Assembly: GCA_036497285.1 (NCBI GenBank)
Contig: DASXJR010000044.1
Location: forward strand, 1 to 64,000
DNA: 64,000 nt
Direction: 5' to 3'
From: RYN-133 sp036497285
GTDB lineage: Bacteria; Actinomycetota; Actinomycetes; Mycobacteriales; Jatrophihabitantaceae
The translations under genes and the position numbers were made by a program. The notes beneath the pieces were generated by a model. It saw only the letters and a list, made by a program, of their open reading frames with translations, ran no database searches and was not told where the DNA came from. Positions 7,672 to 14,930 of the stretch are shown in pieces; the stretch's first letter is position 1; every line of letters begins with the position of its first letter.

Positions 7672-8829
7672 ATGCGACACTTCGACTTCCTTGACGACGC
7701 GGACCGGGCGCGGCTGTTCCTGTGCGCACCGGAGTCTTTCGACGCGCGCAGCGAGCCGGAGTTCCTTGCCACCGCACTCGGGGCCACGCTGTACTGCCCG
7801 GCGACCCGCCCCAAGCTCTCCGACGACATCGGGCGGCGCCGGATTCAGGGCGTCACCAGCATGGTCGTCTGCCTCGAGGACTCGATCCCTGATCACGCCC
7901 TGCTGGAGGGCGAGCGCAACGCCGTCATGCAGTTGCGGCACTACGCGAGCACCCGGGCGGACGGTCCGCTGCTGTTCGTGCGGGTGCGCACCCCCGACCA
8001 GATCCCGATGATCGTGGACCGGCTCGCCAACGACGTCGACGTGCTCACCGGGTTCGTGGTGCCGAAGTTCGGCATCGGTAACGCCGCCGCGTACCTCGAC
8101 GAGGTGGTCATCGCGTCGGCGCGGGCCCGGCGTCCGCTGTATGCGATGCCGGTGCTCGAGGCACCCGAGATCGGTTCCGCTGCCACAAGAATTGCGACTC
8201 TGACCGCGATCAGCGAGATCCTCGCGCGGTATCGCGACCACGTCCTCGCTGTCCGGCTCGGCGCGACGGATCTGTCCGGCCTGTACGCGCTGCGGCGCTT
8301 GCCTGAGCACACGGCCTATGACGTCGCACTGCTGGCCGCGGTGATCGGCGACGCCGTCAACGTTTTGGGCCGCGCCGATGAGGGGCACGTGATCACCGGG
8401 CCGGTGTGGGAGTACTACTCCGGCAGCGAGCGCATCTTCAAGCCGCTGCTGCGAGAGTCGCCGTTCGTCAGTCACGACGAGCGCACGCTGCGGGCCGAGC
8501 TGCTTGCGAAGGAGATGGACGGCTTGATCCGCGAAGTCAGCCTCGACCGCGCGAACGGGCTTACCGGCAAGACCGTGATCCATCCCAGCCACGTGGCCGT
8601 GGTCAATGCACTCGCCGTCGTCACCCACGAGGAGTACCAGGACGCCGTCGACGTCCTCGGCACCGAGCGCGGCGGCGGGGTCACCTCGTCCACCTATCGG
8701 AACAAGATGAACGAGAGCAAGCCGCACGCCGCCTGGGCGCGGCGCACCGTGCTGCGCTCTCGCGCGTTCGGGGTCGCCCACGCCGGGACGACGTTCGTCG
8801 ACCTGCTCGCCGCGAGCCTGCACCAGTGA
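7672..8829 (+). CDS. HpcH/HpaI-type C-C bond lyase of the Ter biosynthetic module
   Basis: A 385-residue TIM-barrel protein of the citrate lyase beta/HpcH-like group, matching the C-C_Bond_Lyase family (PF15617) found with Ter operons. Recognisable parts are SMVVCLEDSIPDHAL (a metal-binding acidic region), LLFVRVRTPDQIP, VVPKFG, YAMPVLEAPEIG and LTGKTVIHPSH. The last is the typical C-terminal substrate-binding motif of CitE-like enzymes. It would cleave or form a C-C bond on a 2-oxo or CoA-like acid. The ATG at 7672 is chosen because upstream in-frame sequence runs into the divergent gene. Its stop overlaps the GTG of the phosphoribosyltransferase fusion, so both are made together. Substrate unknown. 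Confidence 0.87.
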   Translation: MRHFDFLDDADRARLFLCAPESFDARSEPEFLATALGATLYCPATRPKLSDDIGRRRIQGVTSMVVCLEDSIPDHALLEGERNAVMQLRHYASTRADGPLLFVRVRTPDQIPMIVDRLANDVDVLTGFVVPKFGIGNAAAYLDEVVIASARARRPLYAMPVLEAPEIGSAATRIATLTAISEILARYRDHVLAVRLGATDLSGLYALRRLPEHTAYDVALLAAVIGDAVNVLGRADEGHVITGPVWEYYSGSERIFKPLLRESPFVSHDERTLRAELLAKEMDGLIREVSLDRANGLTGKTVIHPSHVAVVNALAVVTHEEYQDAVDVLGTERGGGVTSSTYRNKMNESKPHAAWARRTVLRSRAFGVAHAGTTFVDLLAASLHQ

Positions 8830-11111
8830 GCGGAGCTCGCGCAGCGAACAGTGGTGCGATCAGCTGGGTTGAGGAGCACTTCGGGGTCTCACTGGACGGT
8901 GGCGTCGGCGAGCTCGTGCAGCTCGCGCTGCGCAGGAACCCGAAACGTGCCCACCTGCTCGTCTCGACCGTGCTCGGCAAGCACATCCCGACCGATCCGC
9001 GGGTGGTGCACGAGTCGGGACTTCGGCTGGGACGTGCGGTCGGCGCGGTTCTCGACGAGCCGCCGGCGCTGGTGCTGGGCTACGCCGAGACCGCCACCGG
9101 TCTCGGGCACTGCGTCGCCGAGGCGCTCGGCGCGACCTACCTGCACTCGACGCGGCGCGAGGTCGCAACGGTGACCCCGGTCGGCGGATTCGAGGAACAG
9201 CACAGTCATGCGACCGGGCACCTGTTGCTGCCCGAGGACCCCGCCCTGCTCGCCCGTCCCGGGCCGGTGATCCTCGTCGACGACGAGTTGTCGACGGGCT
9301 CGACCGCACTGAACACGATCGCCGAGTTGCAGCGACTGCACCCCCGGGAACGGTTCGTGATCGCCGCGCTCGTCGATCTACGTTCACCGGCTGACCGAGA
9401 CCGGATGGCCGCTCGTGCCGCGGAGCTCGGCACATCCGTGCAGGTCGTCGCGCTGGCGGCGGGCGGGGTCAGCTGGCCCGCAGAGTTCCCGCGCCGCGCG
9501 GTCGAATTCGTCGCGTCCGGCCGTCCACGTCCCAATCGCTCCCGACAGGCAGGGAACCTGTTCATCGTCCCGTCGGTGTGGCCGCAAGCGGTGCGCGAGA
9601 GCGGACGGCACGGGTTCACCGCCGCAGACCAGGCCGCGGCGGCCGACGCGGCAGCAGCGCAGGCGGCGTCTGTCGATGTGACCGGACCTCGTGTGCTCGT
9701 GCTCGGCACCGAAGAGCTGATGTACGCGCCGCTGCTGATCGCACAGGCCCTCGCCGAGCGCCGCCCCGGCGTCGATGTGCGCTTCTCGTCGACGACGCGC
9801 TCGCCCGTCCTCGCCATGGACGAGCCGGGCTACCCGATCCGCACGGCAGTGCATTTCGACACGATTGACGGTGACCGATTTGCCTACAATCTCGAGGAAT
9901 TCGACGACATCGTGGTCGTTCTCGACACCGAATGCCCGGCCCTCGTCGACGCCTTGCGCACTGTGACGAGTCGAGTGCACGTCGTCCGGCTGCCGACCTA
10001 CCGCCCGTTGCCGCCGCCATTGCGCGGCCCGTGGTTCGGCAGCTACCCGCCGGACGAAGTGAGCTGGCTGCTCACCGACCTGTCCGACGTCGCGCTCGAG
10101 GCGCCGACCGAGGAACGCGAGGAAGCGGTTCAGCTCGGCGGCGCTCACTACGCGGAATCGCTGCCGATCGAGTACCAGCCCACTCCCGAGTACCAGGCGC
10201 TGTTCACAGCGGCTCTGGACGAATCGGCACACCGTCTCGCGTTTGCCGTCGGCGTCGTCACCGAGCTCGTACTCGACCTGCGCGGGCGCGACGCAATGCT
10301 CGTGTCGTTGGCCCGGGCCGGGACGCCGGTCGGCATCCTCATGCGGCGCTGGGCGCAGTTCGCCCACGGTGTCGACCTGCCGCACTACACGGTGTCCATC
10401 GTGCGCGGCCGAGGCATCGACCCGATCGCGTTGCAATACCTCGCGACACACCACGACCCGTCCCACGTGATGTTCGTCGACGGCTGGACGGGCAAAGGCG
10501 CCATCGCCCGCGAGCTCGCCGAGGCGCTCGAAGGCACACCGTTCGATCCGGAGCTTGCCGTGCTCGCCGACACCGGCTCCTGCGTGCGCGTGTTCGGCAC
10601 CCGTGACGACTACCTGATTCCGTCGGCGTGCCTGAATTCGACGGTGTCCGGACTGGTGTCGCGCACGGTCCAGAACGACCAGGTACTCGCCCCCGGTCAG
10701 TTCCACGGGGCCAAGTTCTATCGCGACCTCGCACCGGTGGACGTCTCCGGCGAGTTCCTCGACACCGTCAGCGCACATTTCGCCGGCGCGGCGGCGAACG
10801 TCGAGCGGGGCTGGCGGGCGCTGCGCGACAGCGACCGCACCCCGACCTGGTCGGGGTGGGCCGAGGTCGAGCGGATCAGCGCTGCCTACGACGTCAACAG
10901 CGTGAACCTTGTCAAGCCGGGGGTGGGCGAGACGACCCGGGTGCTGCTGCGCCGCGTGCCGTGGAAGGTGCTGGTGCGCCCGGACGCGGTCGACGAGCTC
11001 AAGCACGTGCTGGTCCTCGCGGAGCAGCGCGGCGTTCCGGTCGAAGAGGTGCCCGAGCTCGCGTACAGCTGTGTGGGACTCATCCATCCGCTGCACCGGC
11101 TGGCGCCATGA
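8826..11111 (+). CDS. Four-domain PRTase-TRSP-PRTase-PELOTA fusion protein
   Basis: A 761-residue protein from GTG 8826, overlapping the lyase stop. From sequence I read four parts. A first phosphoribosyltransferase (about 15-240) has the PRPP loop VILVDDELSTGST at 148-160. A TRSP domain (about 255-420) has RHGF at 261-264 and the eponymous TTRSP at 323-327. A second phosphoribosyltransferase-like domain (about 440-640) has VMFVDGWTGKGAI at 548-560. A C-terminal PELOTA-like RNA-binding domain covers about 685-761. In the Ter literature these occur as PRTase_2-TRSP and PRTase_3-PELOTA_1 proteins; here all are in one chain. The open frame runs further upstream but overlaps the lyase gene. It is coupled to the HAD gene by ATGA. 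Likely role: making a ribosylated, nucleoside-like metabolite. Confidence 0.85.
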   Translation: MSGARAANSGAISWVEEHFGVSLDGGVGELVQLALRRNPKRAHLLVSTVLGKHIPTDPRVVHESGLRLGRAVGAVLDEPPALVLGYAETATGLGHCVAEALGATYLHSTRREVATVTPVGGFEEQHSHATGHLLLPEDPALLARPGPVILVDDELSTGSTALNTIAELQRLHPRERFVIAALVDLRSPADRDRMAARAAELGTSVQVVALAAGGVSWPAEFPRRAVEFVASGRPRPNRSRQAGNLFIVPSVWPQAVRESGRHGFTAADQAAAADAAAAQAASVDVTGPRVLVLGTEELMYAPLLIAQALAERRPGVDVRFSSTTRSPVLAMDEPGYPIRTAVHFDTIDGDRFAYNLEEFDDIVVVLDTECPALVDALRTVTSRVHVVRLPTYRPLPPPLRGPWFGSYPPDEVSWLLTDLSDVALEAPTEEREEAVQLGGAHYAESLPIEYQPTPEYQALFTAALDESAHRLAFAVGVVTELVLDLRGRDAMLVSLARAGTPVGILMRRWAQFAHGVDLPHYTVSIVRGRGIDPIALQYLATHHDPSHVMFVDGWTGKGAIARELAEALEGTPFDPELAVLADTGSCVRVFGTRDDYLIPSACLNSTVSGLVSRTVQNDQVLAPGQFHGAKFYRDLAPVDVSGEFLDTVSAHFAGAAANVERGWRALRDSDRTPTWSGWAEVERISAAYDVNSVNLVKPGVGETTRVLLRRVPWKVLVRPDAVDELKHVLVLAEQRGVPVEEVPELAYSCVGLIHPLHRLAP

Positions 11112-11914
11112 CCGTGCTCGCCGCGACAGACCTCGACCGCACACTCATCTACTCGCGCAAGGCACGCGCGCTGGGTGCGGACGATGCGGCGACCGTATGC
11201 GTCGAGGTGCACGACGGTGAGCAGGTTTCCTTCATGACAGCAGCGGCGGCGGAGGCGCTGGTCGATCTCGCCGCACGGGCGGCCGTGGTGCCGGTGACCA
11301 CCCGCATCGTCGAGCAGTACCGGCGTGTGCGCCTGCCCGGTCCGCCGCCGAAGTACGCGGTCGTCGCCAACGGCGGGGTGCTGCTCGTCGACGACGCGCC
11401 GGACCGGGGCTGGGCACGGCACATCGAGTGCTCACTGGCCGCGTCGGTCCCGCTCGACGAGGTGTGGGCGCACGTCGGCAACGTCTGCCACACCGACTTC
11501 ACCGTGAAGCTGCGCAATGCGAGCGACCTGTTCTGTTACGCGGTCGTGCGTCCGTCCCGGCTGCCCGGGGGATTCGTGGGCGACTTGTCGGCGTGGGCGG
11601 CCGAACGCGGTTGGCGCACGTCCCTGCAGGGCCGCAAGCTCTACTGGGTACCGGACCAGCTGACCAAGAGCGCGGCGGTGGCCGAGGTGGCGGCTCGACT
11701 GGCCGCGCAGCACGTGCTGGCTGCGGGTGACTCGCTGCTCGACGTCGATCTGTTGCTGGCGGCAGACCGCGCGATCCGTCCTGCGCACGGCGAGTTGCAC
11801 GACCAGGGCTGGTCGGCGCCGCACGTCACGGTCACTACGGCGAGCGGGATCGCGGCGGGCGCCGAGATCATGAACTGGTTCAGCGTTGCTGCAGGATCGC
11901 CTGTGCGTGCCTGA
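11108..11914 (+). CDS. HAD-superfamily hydrolase of the Ter biosynthetic module
   Basis: A 268-residue HAD phosphatase. Motif I is DLDRT with nucleophile D8 and D10. Motif II is probably in PVTTR. Motif III lysine is K187 in LTKSAAV, and motif IV is GDSLLD with D208 and D212. The cap region lies between motifs II and III, as in sucrose-phosphatase-like HADs. The ATG at 11108 overlaps the stop of the PRTase fusion. In the proposed Ter pathway this enzyme would remove a phosphate from the ribosyl product. The real substrate is not known. An alternative role is proofreading or repair of the metabolite. Confidence 0.87.
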   Translation: MTVLAATDLDRTLIYSRKARALGADDAATVCVEVHDGEQVSFMTAAAAEALVDLAARAAVVPVTTRIVEQYRRVRLPGPPPKYAVVANGGVLLVDDAPDRGWARHIECSLAASVPLDEVWAHVGNVCHTDFTVKLRNASDLFCYAVVRPSRLPGGFVGDLSAWAAERGWRTSLQGRKLYWVPDQLTKSAAVAEVAARLAAQHVLAAGDSLLDVDLLLAADRAIRPAHGELHDQGWSAPHVTVTTASGIAAGAEIMNWFSVAAGSPVRA

Positions 11915-11954
11915 GGTACGGGATAGCGAGACACTCAGCGTTCGTTCAACGGGC

Positions 11955-13049
11955 ATGATCCTGCGAATCTTCGGAGTGTCCGTCGCCGTCGCGTTGGTCG
12001 GACTCGTCGCCGGTGTCTTGTACGGCGGGCCGACCGGGTTGCTGCTCACGGCCGTCCTCATCGTGCTCGAGGTGTCGATCTCGTTCGACAACGCGGTGGT
12101 CAACGCGACGATCCTGCAGCGGATGAGCCGGTTCTGGCAGCAGATCTTCCTCACCGTAGGTGTCGTGATCGCGGTGTTCGGGATGCGGCTGGTGTTCCCG
12201 CTCGCGATCGTCGGGCTGACCGCGTCGCTGGGACCGATCGAGGCAGTTCGACTCGCGCTCGAGAAGGGCGATCCCGATACGCCCGGAACCTACGGATACC
12301 TGCTGCACGAGGCGCACCCGGCGATCGCTGCCTTCGGCGGGATCTTCCTGCTCATGCTGTTCCTCGACTTCATCTTCGCCGAGCGGGACGTGCATTGGAT
12401 CGCGCCGGTCGAGCGCGTGCTGGCTCGCGCCGGCCGGCTGGGCAACCTGTCCGTGCTCGTCGCGATAGTGACGCTCGCCATCGGCGGCTATGTGCTGGCG
12501 CCGGCGGACAAGGTCTCGACGGTACTGATCAGCGGCCTGCTCGGTCTCGGCGTGTACCTCGCGGTCAACGGGCTGGGGGAGTACTTCGATTCGCGCCTGG
12601 ACCGGGAGACGGACGGCGGCCCGTCCGGTCTCGTGCAGGCGACCGGCAAGGCCGCGTTCTTCCTGTTCCTCTACCTGGAGGTGATCGACGCGTCGTTCAG
12701 CTTCGACGGTGTCGTGGGTGCGTTCGCGATCACGTCCGACCCGGTGATCATCGCGCTGGGTCTCGGCGTCGGGGCGTTCTTCATCCGCTCGATCACGATC
12801 TACCTCGTACGGACGGGATCGCTCGCGCGCTACCCGTACCTCGAGCACGGGGCGATGTGGGCGATCGGCGCTTTGGCCGCCGTGCTGATCGTGTCGATCG
12901 CGCACGAGGTACCCGAGTGGGTGACCGGCGCGCTGGGCGTCGGCTTCATCGTCGCCGCGCTGATCACCTCTGTCCGCCACAACCGCCTGGCCGCAGCGTC
13001 ACCCACCCCTGAATCGCGAGTGGTCACGTATGGCGCGAGCGGTCACTAA
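11955..13049 (+). CDS. DUF475/TerC-like integral membrane protein
   Basis: A 364-residue polytopic membrane protein of the DUF475 family, related to TerC. About eight to nine hydrophobic segments are visible. Two TerC-style acidic membrane motifs are present: EVSISFDNAV (E39, D45, N46) and EVIDASFSFDG (E242, D251). TerC relatives are linked to tellurite resistance and manganese export or loading of secreted enzymes, so a metal-related role in the inner membrane is likely. The ATG at 11955 is 40 nt after the HAD gene. The last codons (about 13016-13049) overlap a GAGTGG palindromic repeat, so the C-terminal tail may be repeat-derived. Confidence 0.87.
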   Translation: MILRIFGVSVAVALVGLVAGVLYGGPTGLLLTAVLIVLEVSISFDNAVVNATILQRMSRFWQQIFLTVGVVIAVFGMRLVFPLAIVGLTASLGPIEAVRLALEKGDPDTPGTYGYLLHEAHPAIAAFGGIFLLMLFLDFIFAERDVHWIAPVERVLARAGRLGNLSVLVAIVTLAIGGYVLAPADKVSTVLISGLLGLGVYLAVNGLGEYFDSRLDRETDGGPSGLVQATGKAAFFLFLYLEVIDASFSFDGVVGAFAITSDPVIIALGLGVGAFFIRSITIYLVRTGSLARYPYLEHGAMWAIGALAAVLIVSIAHEVPEWVTGALGVGFIVAALITSVRHNRLAAASPTPESRVVTYGASGH

Positions 13050-13064
13050 GGTGGCGCCACTCGG
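13016..13064. repeat. AGTGG-core imperfect palindrome overlapping a gene end
   Basis: The sequence holds GCGAGTGGTCACG, then GCGAGCGGTCACT, then GGTGGCGCCACTC, forming an imperfect nested palindrome with outer GAGTGG (13018-13023) and CCACTC (13057-13062). It spans the stop codon of the DUF475 gene. It resembles the better-formed elements at 13095, 47452 and 62754. Confidence 0.5.
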
Positions 13065-13094
13065 GAAGCTGGGACTCGATACGGCGGCGCGCGC

Positions 13095-13163
13095 GACAGT
13101 GGTCAGTTTCGGCCACAGTGGTCAATTGCAACTGACCACTGTGCGCTCGAACTGACCACTGTG
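13095..13163. repeat. Nested palindrome, ACAGTGGTCAGTT unit (copy 1)
   Basis: Four copies of a 13-bp unit: two direct, then two inverted. The outer pair is ACAGTGGTCAGTT at 13096-13108 and AACTGACCACTGT at 13150-13162. The inner pair forms a 30-bp palindrome at 13114-13143 with one mismatch. The reverse complement is almost the same as the element at 47452-47521. It lies between the convergent DUF475 and coxG genes. Function unknown; it could be a small mobile repeat or a transcription barrier. Confidence 0.85.
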
Positions 13164-13210
13164 GGTGCGCGAGTAGGACCTAGCGGCTCGCCGACCGAAC
13201 CAAGGTGCTG

Positions 13211-14071
13211 TCAGTGCTTGCGGCGGCGCAGGATAACCAGCAGCACGAGCAGCGCGGCGACGAGCGGGGCCAGGCGCTTGGCGATTGCCGGGCCGGCGTT
13301 CTCGAGCAGATCGATCGGCTCCACGTCCGCGGTGGGCAGTTGCCGTGGTCCCGCCTCCGCAGCGGCCGACTCGGCCGATTCCTCCCCGGCAGCGGGCGCG
13401 ACAGCTCCGGCCGTCGCCTCGGCCGGCGCCGCTTCAGCAGGCGCCGGCTCAACAGGCGCTGTCACCGCCGCCGGGTCCGCCTTCTCGGCCGCCGCAGTCT
13501 TTTTCGCCGGGGCGGCCTTTTGAGCTGCCTTCTTGGCAGGAACCCTCTTCGCCGCAGCCTTGGCGGGCGCACTGGATCCCGCGGGCACGGCAGATGGTTC
13601 GGCAGGAGCCGCCGCGGCCGGGTCGCCGCCACCGGCCAGCTTGCCGGCCAGGCAGTCGGCGAACTGGCCGATCAGCTTGTTGCCCACGTCGACCATCACG
13701 CCGCGGCCGAACTGCGCGGGTTTGCCGGTGATGTCGAGATCGGTGACCACGTCGACCTTGGTCGCCCCGCCCTCGTCGGACAGCGTCGCGCTGACCTTGG
13801 CCGCCGCGGTGCCGTTGCCGCGGGCATCGCGACCCTGCGCGCTGATCATTGCCCGGTGCGTCGCTTCGTCCTTCTCGACGAAACTCGCCTTGCCCTTGTA
13901 GGTCAGTGCGATCGGGCCGAGCTTGACCTTCACTGTCCCGGTGAAGTCGTCACCGTCGATCGTGTCGAGTGCTGCTCCCGGCATGCACGTCACGACCTGC
14001 TCGATGTCGAGCAGCACCTTCCATGCTTCGTCGATGCCGACCGGGACGGTGAAGGAATGCTCGAGTTGCAA
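13211..14071 (-). CDS. coxG: CoxG/SRPBCC-family protein with membrane anchor
   Basis: A 286-residue protein with an N-terminal CoxG-type SRPBCC domain (about 1-145) opening MQLEHSFTVPVGIDEAWKVL and containing CMPGAALD. A Pro/Ala/Lys-rich linker follows (about 150-255). The C-terminus is a hydrophobic helix ending in RRRKH. CoxG proteins recruit or activate molybdenum hydroxylases at the membrane; recent work ties them to quinone delivery in CO dehydrogenase. The start is TTG 14071, one base after the coxM stop, with GGAG about 8 nt upstream. It is the last gene of the cox operon. The anchor and linker fit tethering the enzyme to the membrane. Confidence 0.87.
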   Translation of the reverse strand: MQLEHSFTVPVGIDEAWKVLLDIEQVVTCMPGAALDTIDGDDFTGTVKVKLGPIALTYKGKASFVEKDEATHRAMISAQGRDARGNGTAAAKVSATLSDEGGATKVDVVTDLDITGKPAQFGRGVMVDVGNKLIGQFADCLAGKLAGGGDPAAAAPAEPSAVPAGSSAPAKAAAKRVPAKKAAQKAAPAKKTAAAEKADPAAVTAPVEPAPAEAAPAEATAGAVAPAAGEESAESAAAEAGPRQLPTADVEPIDLLENAGPAIAKRLAPLVAALLVLLVILRRRKH

Positions 14072-14072
14072 C

Positions 14073-14930
14073 CTAGACTCCAGATGCCGTGAGGACTGCC
14101 CGCTTCGTCAATACCCGGGCCAGATGCTCACGGTAGTCCGCCTTGCCGGACAGATCACTCGGGGCGTTCGTGCCGTCGGCCGCATGCCGGCTGGCCGCGC
14201 CGACCGCCTCGGCGGAGGCCTCCGCGCCGGCCAACGCCGATTCGACCGCCCGCGCCCGCAGCGGGGTGGACCCCATGTTGGTCAACCCGATCCGGGCTTC
14301 GACGATCCCGCCGTTGGACCGATTGACCACCGCTGCGACCCCGACGATCGACCAGGCCTGCGCGACGCGGTTGAACTTCTCGTAGTGCGAACTCCACCCG
14401 TCCCCGAGCTTCGGCACCCTGATCGAGGTGAGGATCTCGTCGGGCGAGAGCGCGGTGGTCAGGTAGCCCTGGAAGAAGTCCGCGGCCGCGATGCGGCGCT
14501 CTCCGGACGGGCCCTGCGCCACGAACTCGCAGTCGAGCGCGAGCGCCACAGCGCCGAGATCGCCGGCCGGATCGGCGTGGGACAGCGCGCCGCCGAACGT
14601 GCCGCGGTGGCGCACCTGCGGATCGGCCACCGTGGCCGTCGCCTGGGCGATGACCGGCGCGTGCTGATGCACGAGCGCGTCGTGCAGTACCGCATCGTGC
14701 GTGGTCATCGCCCCGATGACGATCGCGTCGCCGTCGTCGCGCACGCCGCGCAGGTCGTTGATGCGGCCGACGTCCACGATCGTCGACGGCGAGGCCAGCC
14801 GCAGGCGTAATACCGGGATCAGCGACTGCCCACCGGCGAGGACCTTCGCGTCCTCGCCGGCCTCGGCCAGCGCCGAGACGGCGTCACTGACGGAGCGGGG
14901 CGCGGTGTACTCGAACGCGGCGGGAATCAC
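14073..14930 (-). CDS. coxM: Molybdenum hydroxylase FAD-binding medium subunit (CoxM-like)
   Basis: A 285-residue FAD subunit of the xanthine dehydrogenase/CO dehydrogenase family. FAD-binding motifs are AGGQSLIPVLRLRLASP (about residues 32-48) and RGTFGGALSHADPAGD (about 108-123). The C-terminal CO_deh_flav_C region follows. It passes electrons from the Fe-S subunit to an acceptor. The start is GTG 14930, overlapping the coxL stop (GTGA). The open frame extends upstream inside coxL but that is not coding here. Together with coxL and coxS it forms the catalytic heterotrimer. Confidence 0.92.
   Translation of the reverse strand: MIPAAFEYTAPRSVSDAVSALAEAGEDAKVLAGGQSLIPVLRLRLASPSTIVDVGRINDLRGVRDDGDAIVIGAMTTHDAVLHDALVHQHAPVIAQATATVADPQVRHRGTFGGALSHADPAGDLGAVALALDCEFVAQGPSGERRIAAADFFQGYLTTALSPDEILTSIRVPKLGDGWSSHYEKFNRVAQAWSIVGVAAVVNRSNGGIVEARIGLTNMGSTPLRARAVESALAGAEASAEAVGAASRHAADGTNAPSDLSGKADYREHLARVLTKRAVLTASGV

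Noticed and set aside
13095..13163. Possible CRISPR array from repeated GTGGTCAGTT units
   Set aside because: Units are only 13 bp, alternate in direction and have no regular spacers; no cas gene is near.
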